From the NCBI GenBank assembly GCA_025450555.1, contig JANWHF010000333.1:1-6565 (forward strand): 6,565 nt of DNA, given 5' to 3'. Positions 1 to 6,565 of the stretch are shown piece after piece. Position numbers and translations under genes: made by a program. This DNA is from Tepidisphaeraceae bacterium (GTDB lineage: Bacteria; Planctomycetota; Phycisphaerae; Tepidisphaerales; Tepidisphaeraceae). Position 1 is the first letter of the stretch, and each line of letters opens with the position of its first letter. The notes beneath the pieces were generated by a model. The model was not told the DNA's origin. It worked only from the letters and a program-made list of their open reading frames with translations, and ran no database searches.

Positions 1-31
1 GCCTGCGGATTCACATCACACAACTTCATCT

Positions 32-940
32 TCATTTTGCTCCGAGATAAGAATCAATCGTTTGGCGGAAAGCGTGAATGTGTTCAGGTGTGCTGCCGCA
101 ACAGGCGCCCAGGATGTTCACTCCACTTTCGAGCATCGGCACGACCCCCTCGGCCATCTGGGCCGGTGTCTGGTCGTACACCACCTTCATATTGACAAGT
201 TTAGGCTGCCCCGCATTTGGCTGGGCCATGAGCGGCAGGGCGGTAACGGCTTTGTATCGTTCGATCGCCTCCTTGGCCCGATCCATATCCATTCTTGTTC
301 CGCAGTTGAGCGCGACGATGTCGGCACCGTTTTCCGCCATGAACTCGGCCGCGCGCTCGGGATCGATTCCCATCATGGTACGAAACGTCGAGCCATCTAG
401 TGTCACGTCATAAGCCATCGATCCGATGACACAGGCCGCTCCCGCTTTTTTGGCAGCGCATATCGCAAGCGCCAGTTCCTCAAGGGATGTCTGCGTCTCG
501 ATGATGATGGCATCGGCGCCGCCATCCACCAGCGCCTGCGCCTGCTCGTCGAATGCTTCGCGCACTTGCGCTTCAGTGAAGTCGCCGTAAGGCTCCATCA
601 GGCCACCAAAGGGGCCGATGTCTCCAATGACGTATCCTTCGCGATCGCCAAATGCCCGCCGCGTAATTTCCACCGCGGCCTTATTGATCTCGACAACATT
701 GTCCGCATTGCCATGGCGATTGAGCATGATGCGCGAGCCGCCAAACGTGTTGGTGAGAATGCAGTCCGATCCGGCCTCGGCATAGCGTCGCTGAATCGCC
801 AGCACGCGATCGGGGTAAGTGATATTCCATTCTTCGCCGCAGCTTCCCTGTTCGAGGCCGGCAAGCATCAGTTGCGTGCCCATCGCGCCGTCGCCCAGCA
901 AGGGCCGCTCTTTCAATGCTTGAAGTAAAGGCTTTTTCAT
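32..940 (-). CDS. Stand-alone homocysteine S-methyltransferase (MetH N-terminal domain / BHMT-like)
   Basis: This 302-residue protein matches the S-methyl_trans (homocysteine S-methyltransferase) TIM-barrel family, which transfers a methyl group to homocysteine to form methionine in the cytoplasm. The opening GDGAMGTQL (residues 16-24) is the family's first-strand signature. The three zinc-ligand cysteines are all present: C213 in LNCG, and C280-C281 in the GACCGSTPEHI block near the C-terminus. Its length equals a single barrel. The folate-binding, cobalamin-binding and reactivation domains of full MetH are absent, so it is a split-MetH component, a corrinoid-protein-dependent enzyme or a betaine/S-methylmethionine-type enzyme; the sequence does not settle the methyl donor. 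The ATG start is immediately followed by a normal N-terminus. No good Shine-Dalgarno precedes it (only a distant AAAAGA), and the GH115 stop lies 18 bp upstream, so it is probably co-transcribed with GH115. Family call secure; donor unknown. Confidence 0.93.
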   Translation of the reverse strand: MKKPLLQALKERPLLGDGAMGTQLMLAGLEQGSCGEEWNITYPDRVLAIQRRYAEAGSDCILTNTFGGSRIMLNRHGNADNVVEINKAAVEITRRAFGDREGYVIGDIGPFGGLMEPYGDFTEAQVREAFDEQAQALVDGGADAIIIETQTSLEELALAICAAKKAGAACVIGSMAYDVTLDGSTFRTMMGIDPERAAEFMAENGADIVALNCGTRMDMDRAKEAIERYKAVTALPLMAQPNAGQPKLVNMKVVYDQTPAQMAEGVVPMLESGVNILGACCGSTPEHIHAFRQTIDSYLGAK

Positions 941-958
941 GACAACGGTCTTTTGGCA

Positions 959-3898
959 TCAATGATGAGCAGAGTGATACGATTCGGGAGGCCCCAGATA
1001 ACTGGGTTTCAAGCCGCCGGTGTTGACGACGATTTTTTCCAGCACTATTGCGGGATCGACCATCCAGATTTTCAACGTGTGATAGCCGGCGCTGGCAAGC
1101 GTGTGATCCGATGTTGAGATGCGAACGCTATCCTTCACCGCCGTTTCCCAGTCGCGCTGCGAATTATGAGCCAAGGCGTCAATAACAACCGGCGGCTGAT
1201 CATCAAAGGCGATCGCATACCGCAGCCCGCGCCCCGGGACAAAATCCAGCGTGGGACCAAGGATCGCCTGCACTTCGACCCTGCCGCCATGGTACAGATA
1301 CATCTTGTATTCCAGGCATGGTGAATCCTTTGGCGGCAGAACGCTTGCCGCGGTCACAGGAAAAAGCGTCATTCCCGAAAGCGTGCGGCCATAATCGGCG
1401 ATACGGTCCCAATGAGCGGAGCTGGCGTCAATCTTCTTTGTGTAATGCTCCGCTTCGATCGACACATATCCGTCATCTTCAGCAAAGCCATCGAGCGAAT
1501 CGCGCGTGACATCGGCAGGGTTGATCTCCGCAACCTTGACCGCCACATCCTTTGCGCCCGGCCCATTCAATATGATCGTGCCTGAACCTATGCCTTTGGG
1601 CGCTTTGGCCCAGTCGATGGTCACCCAGAGTCGTTGATCCTTTTGGACTTCTCCCTTCGGCCTGCTGAGAAAAATCCAAGGCTCATTCGTCGAGGCCGCA
1701 TACTCGAACGGTGTCTGCCCCTTATTGAAGATGTCGATGTAATGCCGCTCCTGATTGGGTGAATCAAATCGCGGAAGCACCGGCTGTTCGGTCGCGCCTG
1801 GCCATGCATCAGTCGATCCGTCGATCGCGATCCCCATCTGCGCAGCTTGTGGAACCTGCAATCGCGCCACACGCGGCATGCGATTCTGCCGGGGCTCCTG
1901 CCAATAGGTGTAGCCGATATGCGTCTGGTCCATGAAATGGTCCCAGCGCCCATTGGCAAACGTGTGATTGAAATAGGCCATCAAGTCGGCGTCTGCTTTG
2001 AACAGCGCTTCCGTTTGATCGGCAAAACCGTTGGCGCTCGCTCGCCCCTGTTGTGCATAGAGATGGTTCTTTGCGGCCGCGAGATAGAGTTCATTGACCT
2101 TCGCGCTGGCCTTGGCAGGAAAAAGGGCCAGCTCATAAAAGGCATCGCGCTGGTCGGCCGGAAGCTGGTCGTATATCGACTGCGCTTTGGCGACGACCGC
2201 TTTGTAATCGTCAACTGCGGAATCCGCTTCACCGTAATTCGTCACGCTGTAGGTCGTCGGATCCAGCAGTTCCGGCTTGCGCCTTCCATTGAACCGCGAA
2301 TAAGCGGTCATGATGTCGGCAATCTCGCGCGCATGCTCTGGGCCAAACTGCTCCTGTGCCCAGAGCTGGGTGAATTCGCCGATGTTCTCGTGATTCCAGC
2401 GACCCGTATTCCACGCCAGATTCAGAAAATAATCGACCGGAAGCTCCACACCCTTGAAGTGGCCGACGTTGACGATCCAGATTCGGTCGGCGCCGTATGC
2501 CTTGGCCAGCGTCATCTGCTCGCACACCTTCGCAATCAGATTTGTATTAATCCACTTATAATTGCGCGGCCCACCGACGTAATCGAAATGGTAGTAAATC
2601 CCCGCGCCGCCAGTTCGTTTGCGCTCGGCTTCGGTGGGAAGGCGGCGAAGGTCGCCCCAGTTGTCATCGCTCCATAGCAGCGTCACATCATCCGGCACGC
2701 GCAGCCCGGCCTTGTAATAATCCTGCACCTCCTTGTACAGGCACCAAAGCTGCGGAACTTCTGTGGGATCGGGATTGATCTCCTCTGAGATCATCTTGCG
2801 CTGCACGCCGACGATTTTTTCCAGCAGCTCAATACTCTGGGGGACAGTTCCACCGGGAATCATCGGCGTATCGTTTGCCCCGCGCAATCCGATGGTAATA
2901 ATACTTTCGTAATTCTTATTGCGCTTGATGCCTTCGCGCCAGAAAGACTCCAGCACATCCGGATGCGTGTAGTAATTCCAGCTTCCGAGCTTTCGCTGAT
3001 ACCGCCGATCCCATTCCTTCTGCGCCCGCAGCATCGGCTCCTGGTGCGAAGTGCCCATGACGATGCCGCATTCATCCGCAAGCTTCGGGTTTTCCGGATC
3101 GTCCTCATTGAAGGCGTTGTTCCACATCGCCGGCCAGAGGTAATTGCCCTTGAGCCGGAGGATCAGCTCGAAAATGTGCAGGTAAAACTCGTGGTTGTAA
3201 TTCGCGACGCCGCCATTGGCGCCTTGAACATGAGCCTCGCCAAATTTTTCGCGCACCCAGTTGGAAAGATCGGGTGCTTCATCGTTGAGGAAAATGCCGC
3301 GGTATTTCACCGAAGGCTCTCCCTGCTGGAATTTCCCGGCTTTGACGAAAACCTCGTCATGATGCTGGGCCGGCACGTCCGCCCAGTAGTACCAGGGAGA
3401 GACGCCGATTTGCTCGGACAGATCGTAAATGCCGTAGATCGTGCCGCGCTTGTTGCTGCCGGCGATGACCAGCGCGCTTGATACACCTGGCATCGGGTCA
3501 GGCACCACCTGAAGAAAAAATGAATCCCACTTCCCCGCGATGGACGACAGATCGATCTTCCCGGCCTTGGCCAGCCGATCCAGCATCGGGCTTTTGCCAA
3601 TCGTTCCGATGAGGATGACGTGGGAGCCAAGGCCTTTGTCGTCGGCCGTCAGCGATGCATCTTTGCCGCTGACGCGATGGATATCGGCCACCAGGTTTTT
3701 AGCGGCTCTCAACACGCCCGGATAATCGCCCGAATCGACAAAGAGGATCGCGACCGAATTGCCTTGGACGACAGGAAAACTTCCAGCCGACGGCTCAAAT
3801 TCGGTATAGTGCGGCTGGCCCAGTGCGAAACATCGGCGCGGAGCGATCAGCACAAAAATCGCCCCGATGAAAACAACGGCCAATTTCGAGAGTTGCAT
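959..3898 (-). CDS. Secreted GH115 xylan alpha-1,2-glucuronidase
   Basis: The 979-residue product is a glycoside hydrolase family 115 enzyme. The family removes (4-O-methyl-)D-glucuronic acid side chains from xylan, including internal ones. Visible order: signal peptide (about 1-27, hydrophobic LAVVFIGAIFVLIAP, likely cleaved near FALG/QP); a nucleotide-hydrolase-like N-terminal domain with IAGSNKRGTIYGIYDLSE (146-163); the catalytic barrel starting at YRGIFLNDEAP (199-209); the highly typical NHEFYLHIFELILRLKGNYL (235-254) and PAMWNNAF; MGTSHQEPM (281-289); LWSDDNWG (408-415); and a C-terminal GH115_C-like region containing SIEAEHY (813-819). Candidate active-site residues are D206, D343, E390, D411 and N413. 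Apart from D343, these line up with acidic/Asn residues I recall as important in the Bacteroides ovatus GH115 enzyme; D343 aligns only loosely. Length is normal for the family and the gene is intact. A strong GAGGAA Shine-Dalgarno supports the ATG. It is divergent from the ROK regulator, which probably controls it. Substrate is inferred from family. Confidence 0.96.
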   Translation of the reverse strand: MQLSKLAVVFIGAIFVLIAPRRCFALGQPHYTEFEPSAGSFPVVQGNSVAILFVDSGDYPGVLRAAKNLVADIHRVSGKDASLTADDKGLGSHVILIGTIGKSPMLDRLAKAGKIDLSSIAGKWDSFFLQVVPDPMPGVSSALVIAGSNKRGTIYGIYDLSEQIGVSPWYYWADVPAQHHDEVFVKAGKFQQGEPSVKYRGIFLNDEAPDLSNWVREKFGEAHVQGANGGVANYNHEFYLHIFELILRLKGNYLWPAMWNNAFNEDDPENPKLADECGIVMGTSHQEPMLRAQKEWDRRYQRKLGSWNYYTHPDVLESFWREGIKRNKNYESIITIGLRGANDTPMIPGGTVPQSIELLEKIVGVQRKMISEEINPDPTEVPQLWCLYKEVQDYYKAGLRVPDDVTLLWSDDNWGDLRRLPTEAERKRTGGAGIYYHFDYVGGPRNYKWINTNLIAKVCEQMTLAKAYGADRIWIVNVGHFKGVELPVDYFLNLAWNTGRWNHENIGEFTQLWAQEQFGPEHAREIADIMTAYSRFNGRRKPELLDPTTYSVTNYGEADSAVDDYKAVVAKAQSIYDQLPADQRDAFYELALFPAKASAKVNELYLAAAKNHLYAQQGRASANGFADQTEALFKADADLMAYFNHTFANGRWDHFMDQTHIGYTYWQEPRQNRMPRVARLQVPQAAQMGIAIDGSTDAWPGATEQPVLPRFDSPNQERHYIDIFNKGQTPFEYAASTNEPWIFLSRPKGEVQKDQRLWVTIDWAKAPKGIGSGTIILNGPGAKDVAVKVAEINPADVTRDSLDGFAEDDGYVSIEAEHYTKKIDASSAHWDRIADYGRTLSGMTLFPVTAASVLPPKDSPCLEYKMYLYHGGRVEVQAILGPTLDFVPGRGLRYAIAFDDQPPVVIDALAHNSQRDWETAVKDSVRISTSDHTLASAGYHTLKIWMVDPAIVLEKIVVNTGGLKPSYLGPPESYHSAHH

Positions 3899-3904
3899 GA
3901 CCGG

Positions 3905-3910
3905 TTCCTC
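3905..3910 (-). promoter_or_regulatory. Shine-Dalgarno of the GH115 gene
   Basis: The minus strand reads GAGGAA, then six bases, then the ATG of the alpha-glucuronidase. This is a near-ideal ribosome binding site and it fixes that start codon. It is the only strong Shine-Dalgarno among the four genes of the window. Confidence 0.8.
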
Positions 3911-3957
3911 GATCCAGGCGGAGAAGAACTGTGTGAAAGACGGCCCAAAAGCCCATG

Positions 3958-3979
3958 CAGCGCCGATTGACGGTCGCTG
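3958..3979 (-). other. Stem-loop in the probable GH115 leader
   Basis: CAGCG plus CCG (3958-3965) pairs with CGG plus CGCTG (3971-3979) around a five-base loop, with one bulged base at 3974, giving an eight-base-pair, GC-rich stem. Read on the minus strand it lies about 60-80 bases upstream of the GH115 ATG, so it would sit in the mRNA leader if transcription starts upstream of it. No T-tract follows on either strand, so it does not look like an intrinsic terminator. It could be a leader-stabilising hairpin, a second regulator site, or chance. Base pairing is seen directly; function is unknown. Confidence 0.35.
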
Positions 3980-3988
3980 GCAGCGCGA

Positions 3989-4021
3989 TATAGTTCACGT
4001 CGCGAACAAATACGGACTATA
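3989..4021. promoter_or_regulatory. Nested inverted repeats, candidate ROK operator
   Basis: Two inverted repeats overlap here. The outer one is TATAGT (3989-3994) against ACTATA (4016-4021), a perfect six-base match that extends to seven of eight positions. The inner one is a 15-base near-palindrome at 3993-4007, GTTC-ACGTCGC-GAAC, with six of seven pairs matching. NagC/Mlc/XylR-type ROK repressors bind AT-flanked inverted repeats of roughly this size, usually at their own promoter and at sugar-utilisation promoters. The position, between divergent ROK and GH115 genes and over the candidate ROK promoter, fits autoregulation. Repeats are seen; binding by the adjacent regulator is inferred. 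Confidence 0.5.
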
Positions 4022-4023
4022 AC
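3994..4023 (+). promoter_or_regulatory. Candidate sigma-70 promoter of the ROK gene
   Basis: TTCACG (3994-3999, four of six to the -35 consensus) is followed after 18 bases by TATAAC (4018-4023, five of six to the -10 consensus). Transcription would start near 4030, only about seven bases before the TTG start codon at 4037. Both boxes fall within the inverted repeats at 3989-4021, so a bound repressor would block polymerase. Promoter consensus in this unidentified phylum is assumed, not shown. Confidence 0.4.
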
Positions 4024-4043
4024 AGGCGCCCAAGCTTTGCGAA
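4016..4043 (-). promoter_or_regulatory. Weak candidate promoter toward GH115
   Basis: On the minus strand, TTCGCA (4043-4038, four of six to -35) is followed after 16 bases by TATAGT (4021-4016, five of six to -10). It would start a leader of roughly 110 bases that includes the hairpin at 3958-3979. The -10 element shares bases with the plus-strand TATAAC box, so the two promoters would be face-to-face and mutually exclusive. The match is modest and could be chance. Confidence 0.2.
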
Positions 4044-5236
4044 AGATCGACCTCAACGATTTTCAGGTGGCCACCAGCGAGACGGCCCGCGACATCAACC
4101 GTCGGATCGTTTTGAATCTCATTCGCAAGCACCAGCCCGTTTCGCGGGCCGAGCTTTCGCGACAATCGGGCCTTCAGCGCAGCACCGTTTCGGCCATCAC
4201 TGAGGATCTTATATCCGAGCGCTGGGTGAAGGAGGGGGCGCTTGGGTTCTTGCCGCGCGGGCGCAAGCCGGTCCACTTGCATATCAACGAAGAGCGCGCG
4301 GGGATCATCGGCATTAACATTCGACCGTCCGGCACAACGCTCGCGCTGGCAGCACTCGATACGCGTTTTCTGGCGCGCGACACGATGCCCACCAGCGATA
4401 ATCCGCAAGCTTTTTTGCGAGAATTGAATCGCCGCATCAGCAAGCTTCGAAAGTCGCATCCGCAGGTCAATTGCGAAGGTATCGGCATCGCACTGCCGGG
4501 ACGCGTCGATCCCAAATCGGGTCGCTTGATCTTCGCCCCCAATCTCGGCTGGGATGCGGTCGATCTCAAAGAGCCCATCGAGCGAGCGACCGGTCTTCCC
4601 GTGCAGCTCGAAAACGCCGCCAATGCCTGCGCGCTGGCGGAATTGTGGAGCGGCCGACACGATGAGAGCGTACGCAATCTGGTGGCGGTGACCGTCTCCG
4701 AAGGCATCGGCGTTGGATTGATTCTCAATGGCCAACTGATCAGCGGCGCCAGCGGGCTGGCCGGTGAATTTGGCCATGTCACGCTCGACACAGATGGCCC
4801 ACCATGCCAGTGCGGGAACCGTGGATGCTGGGAAGTGTGTGGTTCAAATTCGGCAGCCGTTCGTTATTATGCCCAGGCCCATTCAAGCGGCAAGACTTCT
4901 CGATTAGCATCCACCTTGGTGTTTGATGATCTGCTCCAACTCGCGCGGCGCGGCGATCCCAAGGCGAATGCCGCTCTCGATCGCATGGCCCATTTTTTGG
5001 GCGCGGGTCTGGCAATGCTCGTCGGCGGACTTGCTCCAGATGCAATCGTGGTGATCGGTGAAGTGACCGGCGCCTGGGATTCGGTGGGGCCGATCGTGGA
5101 ACGGACCTTGAAGGAGCGTCTCGGCAGCCGCGCGGTGACACCGATTATTCCCTCCCGACCGGATCTGGAACTTCGTCTCCGCGGCACCATTACGCTTGTA
5201 CTGCAGAAGCATTTTGGCGCGCCGTCTCTTGGGTAA
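4037..5236 (+). CDS. ROK-family transcriptional regulator (NagC/XylR type)
   Basis: The 399-residue protein has an N-terminal winged helix-turn-helix (about 15-65; core VSRAELSRQSGLQRSTVSAI at 35-54) joined to a ROK sugar-kinase-like domain (about 87-395). The ROK signature region GIGVGLILNG (223-232) runs into GEFGHVTL (243-250). The zinc motif CQCGNRGC (257-264), with H247, is complete. In ROK kinases the ENDAN motif carries the catalytic Asp; here it is ENAAN (192-196), with Ala at 194, so sugar-binding regulation rather than kinase activity is expected. Start choice: the frame is open back to 3971 but holds no ATG, GTG or TTG before TTG 4037. The RKIDLNDFQVATSETARDIN opening resembles ROK N-termini I recall, which supports TTG over GTG 4067. 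No clear Shine-Dalgarno precedes either. It probably represses itself, GH3 and GH115 until a xylan-derived sugar binds; the ligand is not determinable here. Confidence 0.94.
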   Translation: MRKIDLNDFQVATSETARDINRRIVLNLIRKHQPVSRAELSRQSGLQRSTVSAITEDLISERWVKEGALGFLPRGRKPVHLHINEERAGIIGINIRPSGTTLALAALDTRFLARDTMPTSDNPQAFLRELNRRISKLRKSHPQVNCEGIGIALPGRVDPKSGRLIFAPNLGWDAVDLKEPIERATGLPVQLENAANACALAELWSGRHDESVRNLVAVTVSEGIGVGLILNGQLISGASGLAGEFGHVTLDTDGPPCQCGNRGCWEVCGSNSAAVRYYAQAHSSGKTSRLASTLVFDDLLQLARRGDPKANAALDRMAHFLGAGLAMLVGGLAPDAIVVIGEVTGAWDSVGPIVERTLKERLGSRAVTPIIPSRPDLELRLRGTITLVLQKHFGAPSLG

Positions 5237-5270
5237 TGGGGTCAGTCAGTTTTTTGCTGTCCGACAAGGC

Positions 5271-6565
5271 ATGAAGACAAAACAGATCAAGGCACGGAAA
5301 CGTTCTGTCAAATCGAAACCGCATGCGGATGGTCGCTCCGAAACGTCGCGCATCCCCGCTTTTAAAAATGCAGCACTTTCCGCCGAGAAGCGCACAAAAG
5401 ACCTTCTTTCGCGAATGACGTTGGAAGAAAAAGCCGCGCAGATGATGTGCGTCTGGCAGCAGAAGGCGCAAACGCTGGTGGACGCGCAAGGGAATTTCGA
5501 CCCTGAAAAAGCGCGCTCCGCCTTCCGCGAAGGGCACGGCATCGGCCAGGTCGGTCGCCCCAGCGACGCCGCTGGCGGGCGAAATCCCCGGCAGACCGCG
5601 GAGTTGACCAACTCCATTCAGAGATTCTTTCTCGAGCATTCGCGGCTCGGCATTCCGGTGATCTTTCACGAGGAGTGCCTTCATGGACATGCCGCCCCCG
5701 ATGCCACCAGCTTTCCACAACCCATCGGCCTCGGCGCGACCTTCAACCCGCAACTCGTCGAGGCACTGTTCACGATGACCGCCTATGAAGCGCGGATTCG
5801 AGGCACGCATCAGGCGCTGACACCGGTCGTTGATGTCGCCCGCGATCCGCGGTGGGGGCGCGTCGAGGAAACGTATGGCGAAGATCCGTATCTGGTCGCA
5901 CAGTTGGGAATTGCCGCGGTTAAGGGTTTTCAAGGCGACGCTTCGTTCAAAGACAAAAGAAGAGTCATTGCCACGCTCAAACATTTTGTCGCGCATGGCC
6001 AGCCCGAATCCGGGATGAACTGTGCGCCGGCCAACGTCTCGATGCGCGTCCTGCGCGAAACTTTCCTCCGCCCCTTTCAGCGCGCCATCAAGGAAGCCGG
6101 CGCTATCAGCTTGATGGCTTCTTACAACGAAGTAGACGGCGTTCCATCGCATGCCAACCAATGGCTCCTGCGCGACGTGCTTCGCAAAGAGTGGGGCTTC
6201 AAAGGGTTTATTGTTTCCGATTATTACGCGATCTGGGAACTGGGCGATCGCCCCGATACGCATGGCCACTTCATTGCCGCTGATAAAAAAGAAGCCTGCC
6301 GGCTGGCGGTATTGGCGGGCGTGAATATCGAGCTGCCAGAGCCGGACTGTTATCTGCATCTGGTCGAGCTGGTGAAGAAGGGCGCTCTCAAGGAATCGCA
6401 ACTGGATGATCTGGTCGAGCCGATGCTCTACTGGAAATTCCGGATGGGGCTTTTCGATGATCCGTATGTGGATCCGGATGAAGCGGAGCGAGTCGTCGGC
6501 TGCGATGCCCACCGCGAGCTCGCACTGGATGCCGCCCGGCAGACGATCACGTTGCTCAAAAATGA
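5271..6565 (+). CDS. GH3 beta-xylosidase/beta-glucosidase, 3' end beyond window
   Basis: This reading frame runs from ATG 5271 to the window end (431 complete codons) with no stop. It covers the N-terminal TIM-barrel domain of glycoside hydrolase family 3 and the start of the second domain. Visible motifs: LLSRMTLEEKAAQM (45-58), HEECLHGH (133-140), the RDPRWGR block and EETYGEDPY (191-207), KHFVAHG (237-243), and the nucleophile region GFIVSDYYA (312-320) with D317 as the predicted catalytic aspartate. RQTITLLKNE at the edge begins the second domain, which normally carries the acid/base. The family releases terminal beta-linked sugars; beta-xylosidase is favoured by the xylan-acting neighbour but beta-glucosidase is possible. 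The first ~28 residues are a Lys/Arg-rich extension with no hydrophobic segment, so no Sec signal is visible and a cytoplasmic location is likely. The 34-bp gap after ROK suggests an operon. AAGG lies only one base from the ATG, so the ribosome site is poor; an in-frame TTG at 5229 adds no signal peptide. Confidence 0.92.
   Translation, partial: MKTKQIKARKRSVKSKPHADGRSETSRIPAFKNAALSAEKRTKDLLSRMTLEEKAAQMMCVWQQKAQTLVDAQGNFDPEKARSAFREGHGIGQVGRPSDAAGGRNPRQTAELTNSIQRFFLEHSRLGIPVIFHEECLHGHAAPDATSFPQPIGLGATFNPQLVEALFTMTAYEARIRGTHQALTPVVDVARDPRWGRVEETYGEDPYLVAQLGIAAVKGFQGDASFKDKRRVIATLKHFVAHGQPESGMNCAPANVSMRVLRETFLRPFQRAIKEAGAISLMASYNEVDGVPSHANQWLLRDVLRKEWGFKGFIVSDYYAIWELGDRPDTHGHFIAADKKEACRLAVLAGVNIELPEPDCYLHLVELVKKGALKESQLDDLVEPMLYWKFRMGLFDDPYVDPDEAERVVGCDAHRELALDAARQTITLLKN

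Noticed and set aside
1..31. A terminator or gene end at the left edge
   Set aside because: The 31 bases after the methyltransferase stop show no hairpin plus T-tract and no recognisable coding motif; too short to interpret.
1847..2677. A 276-codon plus-strand open frame inside the GH115 gene
   Set aside because: It is antisense to the conserved GH115 catalytic region, shows no family motif and has no ribosome site; a shadow frame.
3893..3898. GH115 as a lipoprotein because of the Cys at residue 23
   Set aside because: The residues before the Cys are PRR, not a lipobox (L-A/S-G/A-C). Cleavage near residues 26-28 by signal peptidase I fits better.
3995..4791. Two long minus-strand open frames (260 and 205 codons) opposite the ROK gene
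   Set aside because: The ROK frame has complete domain motifs (HTH, CxCGxxGC, GEFGH). The antisense frames have none.
5237..5270. T-run at 5250-5255 between ROK and GH3 as an intrinsic terminator
   Set aside because: No stable GC-rich stem precedes the T-run, only the short direct repeat GTCAGTCAGT, and the 34-bp spacing is more consistent with an operon.
5190..6512. A 440-codon open frame on the minus strand opposite the GH3 gene
   Set aside because: It lies antisense to a clear GH3 coding frame, has no recognisable domain and reads as a Arg/His/Phe/Ile-rich shadow of it. GC-rich codon use in the sense frame readily leaves such antisense frames open.

Overview
The window is a small carbohydrate-utilisation locus aimed at glucuronoxylan. 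It comes from a moderately GC-rich, probably Gram-negative bacterium. The style of the GH115, ROK and GH3 proteins suggests a soil or plant-litter degrader such as an Acidobacteriota, Verrucomicrobiota or Planctomycetota member. That taxonomic guess rests on remembered protein similarity only. No rRNA, tRNA, transposase, integrase, CRISPR array or phage gene is visible.

Layout: two genes lie on the minus strand and two on the plus strand, divergent around a 138-bp intergenic region (3899-4036). Reading leftward from that region come a secreted GH115 alpha-glucuronidase (3898-959) and, 18 bp further on, a stand-alone homocysteine S-methyltransferase (940-32). Reading rightward come a ROK-family transcriptional regulator with an N-terminal helix-turn-helix (4037-5236, TTG start) and, 34 bp further on, a GH3 beta-xylosidase/beta-glucosidase that runs off the window end (5271 onward). 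The divergent region holds a strong Shine-Dalgarno for GH115, an 8-bp-stem hairpin, and nested inverted repeats that overlap the best candidate promoter of the ROK gene. The layout fits autoregulation by the ROK protein and shared control of both arms.

Inferred logic: GH115 removes (4-O-methyl-)glucuronic acid branches from xylan or xylo-oligosaccharides outside the cytoplasm. The debranched oligosaccharides would be imported by a transporter not in this window. The GH3 enzyme, which has no visible signal peptide, would release monosaccharide inside the cell, and the ROK protein would sense a sugar and derepress the locus. The homocysteine methyltransferase is the odd member. It may be an unrelated passenger in the transcription unit, or it may link to the methyl group of 4-O-methylglucuronate; the latter is speculation. 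I see no clearly unprecedented system. The best leads are the operator architecture and the GH115/methyltransferase coupling.
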